Assembly: GCA_023511455.1 (NCBI GenBank) | Contig: JAIMBJ010000009.1 | Location: 1 to 64,000 of the forward strand | Length of the DNA: 64,000 bases | Source: Bacillota bacterium | GTDB taxonomy: Bacteria; Armatimonadota; HRBIN16 | Direction: 5' to 3' | Part shown: positions 62,326-64,000 of the stretch, in pieces | Layout of the letters: every line of letters begins with the position of its first letter | Numbering within the stretch: the first letter of the stretch is position 1 | The notes under the pieces: generated by a model | The model's database searches: none | What the model was told of the DNA's origin: nothing | The model's input: the letters and a program-made list of their open reading frames with translations, nothing else | Position numbers and translations under genes: made by a program

Positions 62326-62823
62326 TCACCTCCCACGCGCTTCCAGTCCCTTCGCCCATGCGCTGTGCGCATGGCACAATGCAACCGCCAGTGCGTCAGC
62401 AGCATCGTCGGGCTTGGGCGTCGCGGAGAGTCCCAACAGTCTGGTCACCATATACTGAATCTGCTTTTTCTCCGCGCCCCCGTAGCCCACCACCGCCGTC
62501 TTCACCTGCAACGGAGTGTACTCTACCCACTCGATGCCTCGCTGCGCCGCCGCCAGTAGAATCACCCCAATCGTGCGCCCCACACTCAGCGCAGTGGTCT
62601 CGTTGCGGTTGAAGAACAGCCGTTCCGTCACCACCACATCCGGTTGATACTCATCCAGCAGACGGCAGACCTCTTCGTAGATGCGTTGCAGTCTGCGCGG
62701 CGCGGCGAGATTTGCAGGCGTAGTGATACAACCGAAGGTCATCACGGTAACCTTTTGCCCTTCCTGCTGCAAGACGCCGTAGCCCGTAATCGCGGTACCC
62801 GGGTCGAAACCCACTATGACCAT
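62326..62823 (-). CDS. ruvC: Crossover junction endodeoxyribonuclease RuvC
   Basis: A 165-residue Holliday junction resolvase. Starts MVIVGFDPGTAITGYGVL with the first catalytic Asp, then the conserved VVTERLFFNRNETTA and the acidic C-terminal motif KPDDAADALAVALCH. Length is normal. ATG 62823 lies 9 bases after AAGGGG and just downstream of the M16 gene stop; an upstream GTG (62841) is less likely. RuvA and RuvB are not in the window. Confidence 0.96.
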   Translation of the reverse strand: MVIVGFDPGTAITGYGVLQQEGQKVTVMTFGCITTPANLAAPRRLQRIYEEVCRLLDEYQPDVVVTERLFFNRNETTALSVGRTIGVILLAAAQRGIEWVEYTPLQVKTAVVGYGGAEKKQIQYMVTRLLGLSATPKPDDAADALAVALCHAHSAWAKGLEARGR

Positions 62824-62837
62824 CCTTTTGATCCCCT

Positions 62838-64000
62838 TCACCGTGCCTGCAGCCGTTCTGCCTGTGCTGCCAGCTTTACCAGCTTCTTGCCGTCCCCCAC
62901 TACCAGAACATGTAATCGGTCAAGATGCACGTACTTTCGCGCCGCGTGAAGCACGTCCTGAGCCGTAACCGCCTCTACTCGCTGGATGTAGGTGTCGTAG
63001 GTATCGCGCGGCAGACCGTGTATCTCCAGTAACATCTGCGCGACCACCGCATCGTGTGCTGTTGGGAAGCGGAAGACGAAGGAGTTGACCAGGCTCTCCT
63101 TCGCCTGCTGCAGCTCTTCCTGGCCGGGCGGTTCTTCGGTCAAGCGGCGCGCCTGCTCCTTCATCAGCCGGATTACCTCTTCTGCCGACTCGCTTTTGGT
63201 CTGGCACCCCATCACGAATAGCCCCACCGGGTTGGCTGGTGCGAAGCTGCTCCACACCGCGTAAGCCAGCCCTCGCCGGTCACGTATCTCCTGGGTGAGA
63301 CGCGAGGTGAAGGAGCCGCCCAGAATGTAGTTCAGCACATCCAGCGCGGCGCGCTCCGCTACACCGCGAGGCACTCCCAGATGCCCCACGCGCACGTGCG
63401 CCTGCTCCGCCTGCTTCGCGATGAAGCCTGTGACGGCGTTCCGTTCTTTGGGTAACGGCACGACGGGCAATCGGGGTTGGGAACCGTTCCAGTTGCCCAA
63501 CAACCGGCGTATCTCCTGCAGGACTGCATCACGCTGGACATCGCCCGTGACGGCAATCCATAGGTTGCGGGGCGTTACCAGCCTTCGGTGCCATTCCAGC
63601 AGGTCACGGCGGGTAATCTTTTGCACCGTCTGCACAGAAGGTAACCTTCCCAGCGGATGGTTCACCCCGTACACCAGTCCGGCGAACTCCCTGCTGGCGA
63701 TGCCCGCGATATCGTCGTTACGCCGTCGGATTTCCTCTACCGTACGCGCCTTCGCCAGGTTCACCTGCTCCTTGCGAAACGCCGGGGTTCGCACCAGCTC
63801 CGCCAGCAGGCTCAATCCTTTGCGCCAGTCCCGTGCCAGTGTGGAAAGGGAGATGCTCATCGTATCTCCCTCATCGGCAACGTCCAGTATCGCCGCCATA
63901 TCCTCAATCGCCGTGTGGAACGCCTCTGGCGAACGGGCAACTGTTCCGCCGTTGCGCCATGCCCGTGCGAAGACGATGCTCAGCCCTGCCTTCTCTGCGG
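62838..64000 (-). CDS. M16 family zinc peptidase, N-terminally cut by the window
   Basis: At least 387 residues of an M16 (insulinase/mitochondrial processing peptidase-like) protein; the frame stays open to the window edge. The visible part is the C-terminal half (ARAWRNGGTVARSPEAFHTA, LVTPRNLWIAVTGDV, LGGSFTSRLTQEIRDRRGLAYAVWSSF). The first domain and any HxxEH zinc motif lie outside, so activity cannot be judged. It may be the inactive partner of a second M16 protein. Confidence 0.85.
   Translation of the reverse strand, partial: AEKAGLSIVFARAWRNGGTVARSPEAFHTAIEDMAAILDVADEGDTMSISLSTLARDWRKGLSLLAELVRTPAFRKEQVNLAKARTVEEIRRRNDDIAGIASREFAGLVYGVNHPLGRLPSVQTVQKITRRDLLEWHRRLVTPRNLWIAVTGDVQRDAVLQEIRRLLGNWNGSQPRLPVVPLPKERNAVTGFIAKQAEQAHVRVGHLGVPRGVAERAALDVLNYILGGSFTSRLTQEIRDRRGLAYAVWSSFAPANPVGLFVMGCQTKSESAEEVIRLMKEQARRLTEEPPGQEELQQAKESLVNSFVFRFPTAHDAVVAQMLLEIHGLPRDTYDTYIQRVEAVTAQDVLHAARKYVHLDRLHVLVVGDGKKLVKLAAQAERLQAR

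Overview
This is a GC-rich, gene-dense bacterial chromosome segment carrying about 57 protein genes (including partial and broken ones) and two tRNA genes. It has no phage, insertion sequence, CRISPR array or rRNA. Two secreted proteins end in DxDxDxEVTLFDFG dockerin-like repeats, two others are single prepilin-like secreted proteins, and there are many glycoside hydrolases, a DUF4380 protein and Gfo/Idh dehydrogenases. Together these suggest a heterotrophic, polysaccharide-degrading member of the Armatimonadota or a close relative, possibly a thermophile. The assignment is inference from protein style; no marker gene was compared.

Layout. 0-1.1 kb: a CPBP membrane protease. 1.4-7.9 kb: a complete SUF iron-sulfur operon (Rrf2 regulator, sufC, sufB, sufD, Rieske ferredoxin, sufS, sufU, sufT-like) behind a good sigma-70-type promoter. 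7.9-9.5 kb: mannitol-1-phosphate dehydrogenase and cytidine deaminase. 9.8-14.9 kb: a minus-strand signalling operon (vWA protein, J-like/zinc-ribbon/double-FHA protein, PP2C phosphatase, Ser/Thr kinase). 15-16.2 kb: family 4 uracil-DNA glycosylase and a HIT protein. 16.3-25.5 kb: secreted proteins, one split by a frameshift, then a large sugar-active protein, a barrel-like protein and a glycosyltransferase. 25.6-35.3 kb: mostly housekeeping genes (secA, dnaG-rpoD, a SpoU methyltransferase), plus DUF4380 and an odd collagen-like protein. 35.3-38.8 kb: Gfo/Idh dehydrogenase, GH29 fucosidase and a PhyH dioxygenase around a repeat-rich gap. 38.9-47.1 kb: tRNA-Ser, a second dockerin-like protein, a PDZ/radical-SAM DUF512 protein, tRNA-Pro, a HAD hydrolase, a hairpin glycosidase and a deoxyhypusine-synthase-like/PfkB-kinase pair. 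47.1-51.9 kb: an Ech/Hyf-like two-gene membrane module and an orphan GlmL/MutL ATPase. 52-58.8 kb: a four-repeat Pho-box-like promoter before a prepilin-like gene and a small lipoprotein, then GH51, DUF4091 and Gfo/Idh genes. 58.9-61.1 kb: an ECF sigma factor, a broken cysteine-rich secreted protein, a membrane protein and a prepilin. 61.3-64 kb: polysaccharide deacetylase, ruvC and a truncated M16 peptidase.

The core is ordinary: Fe-S assembly, secretion, replication and transcription initiation. Between the core genes lie accessory blocks for sugar breakdown and export. The strongest unexplained signals are the 11-bp-periodic operator at 52.4 kb, the sigma/Cys-rich locus at 60-61 kb with a G-run frameshift and an in-frame TGA, the shared C-terminal module of two secreted proteins, the deoxyhypusine-synthase-like/kinase pair, and the kinase/phosphatase/FHA/vWA operon.
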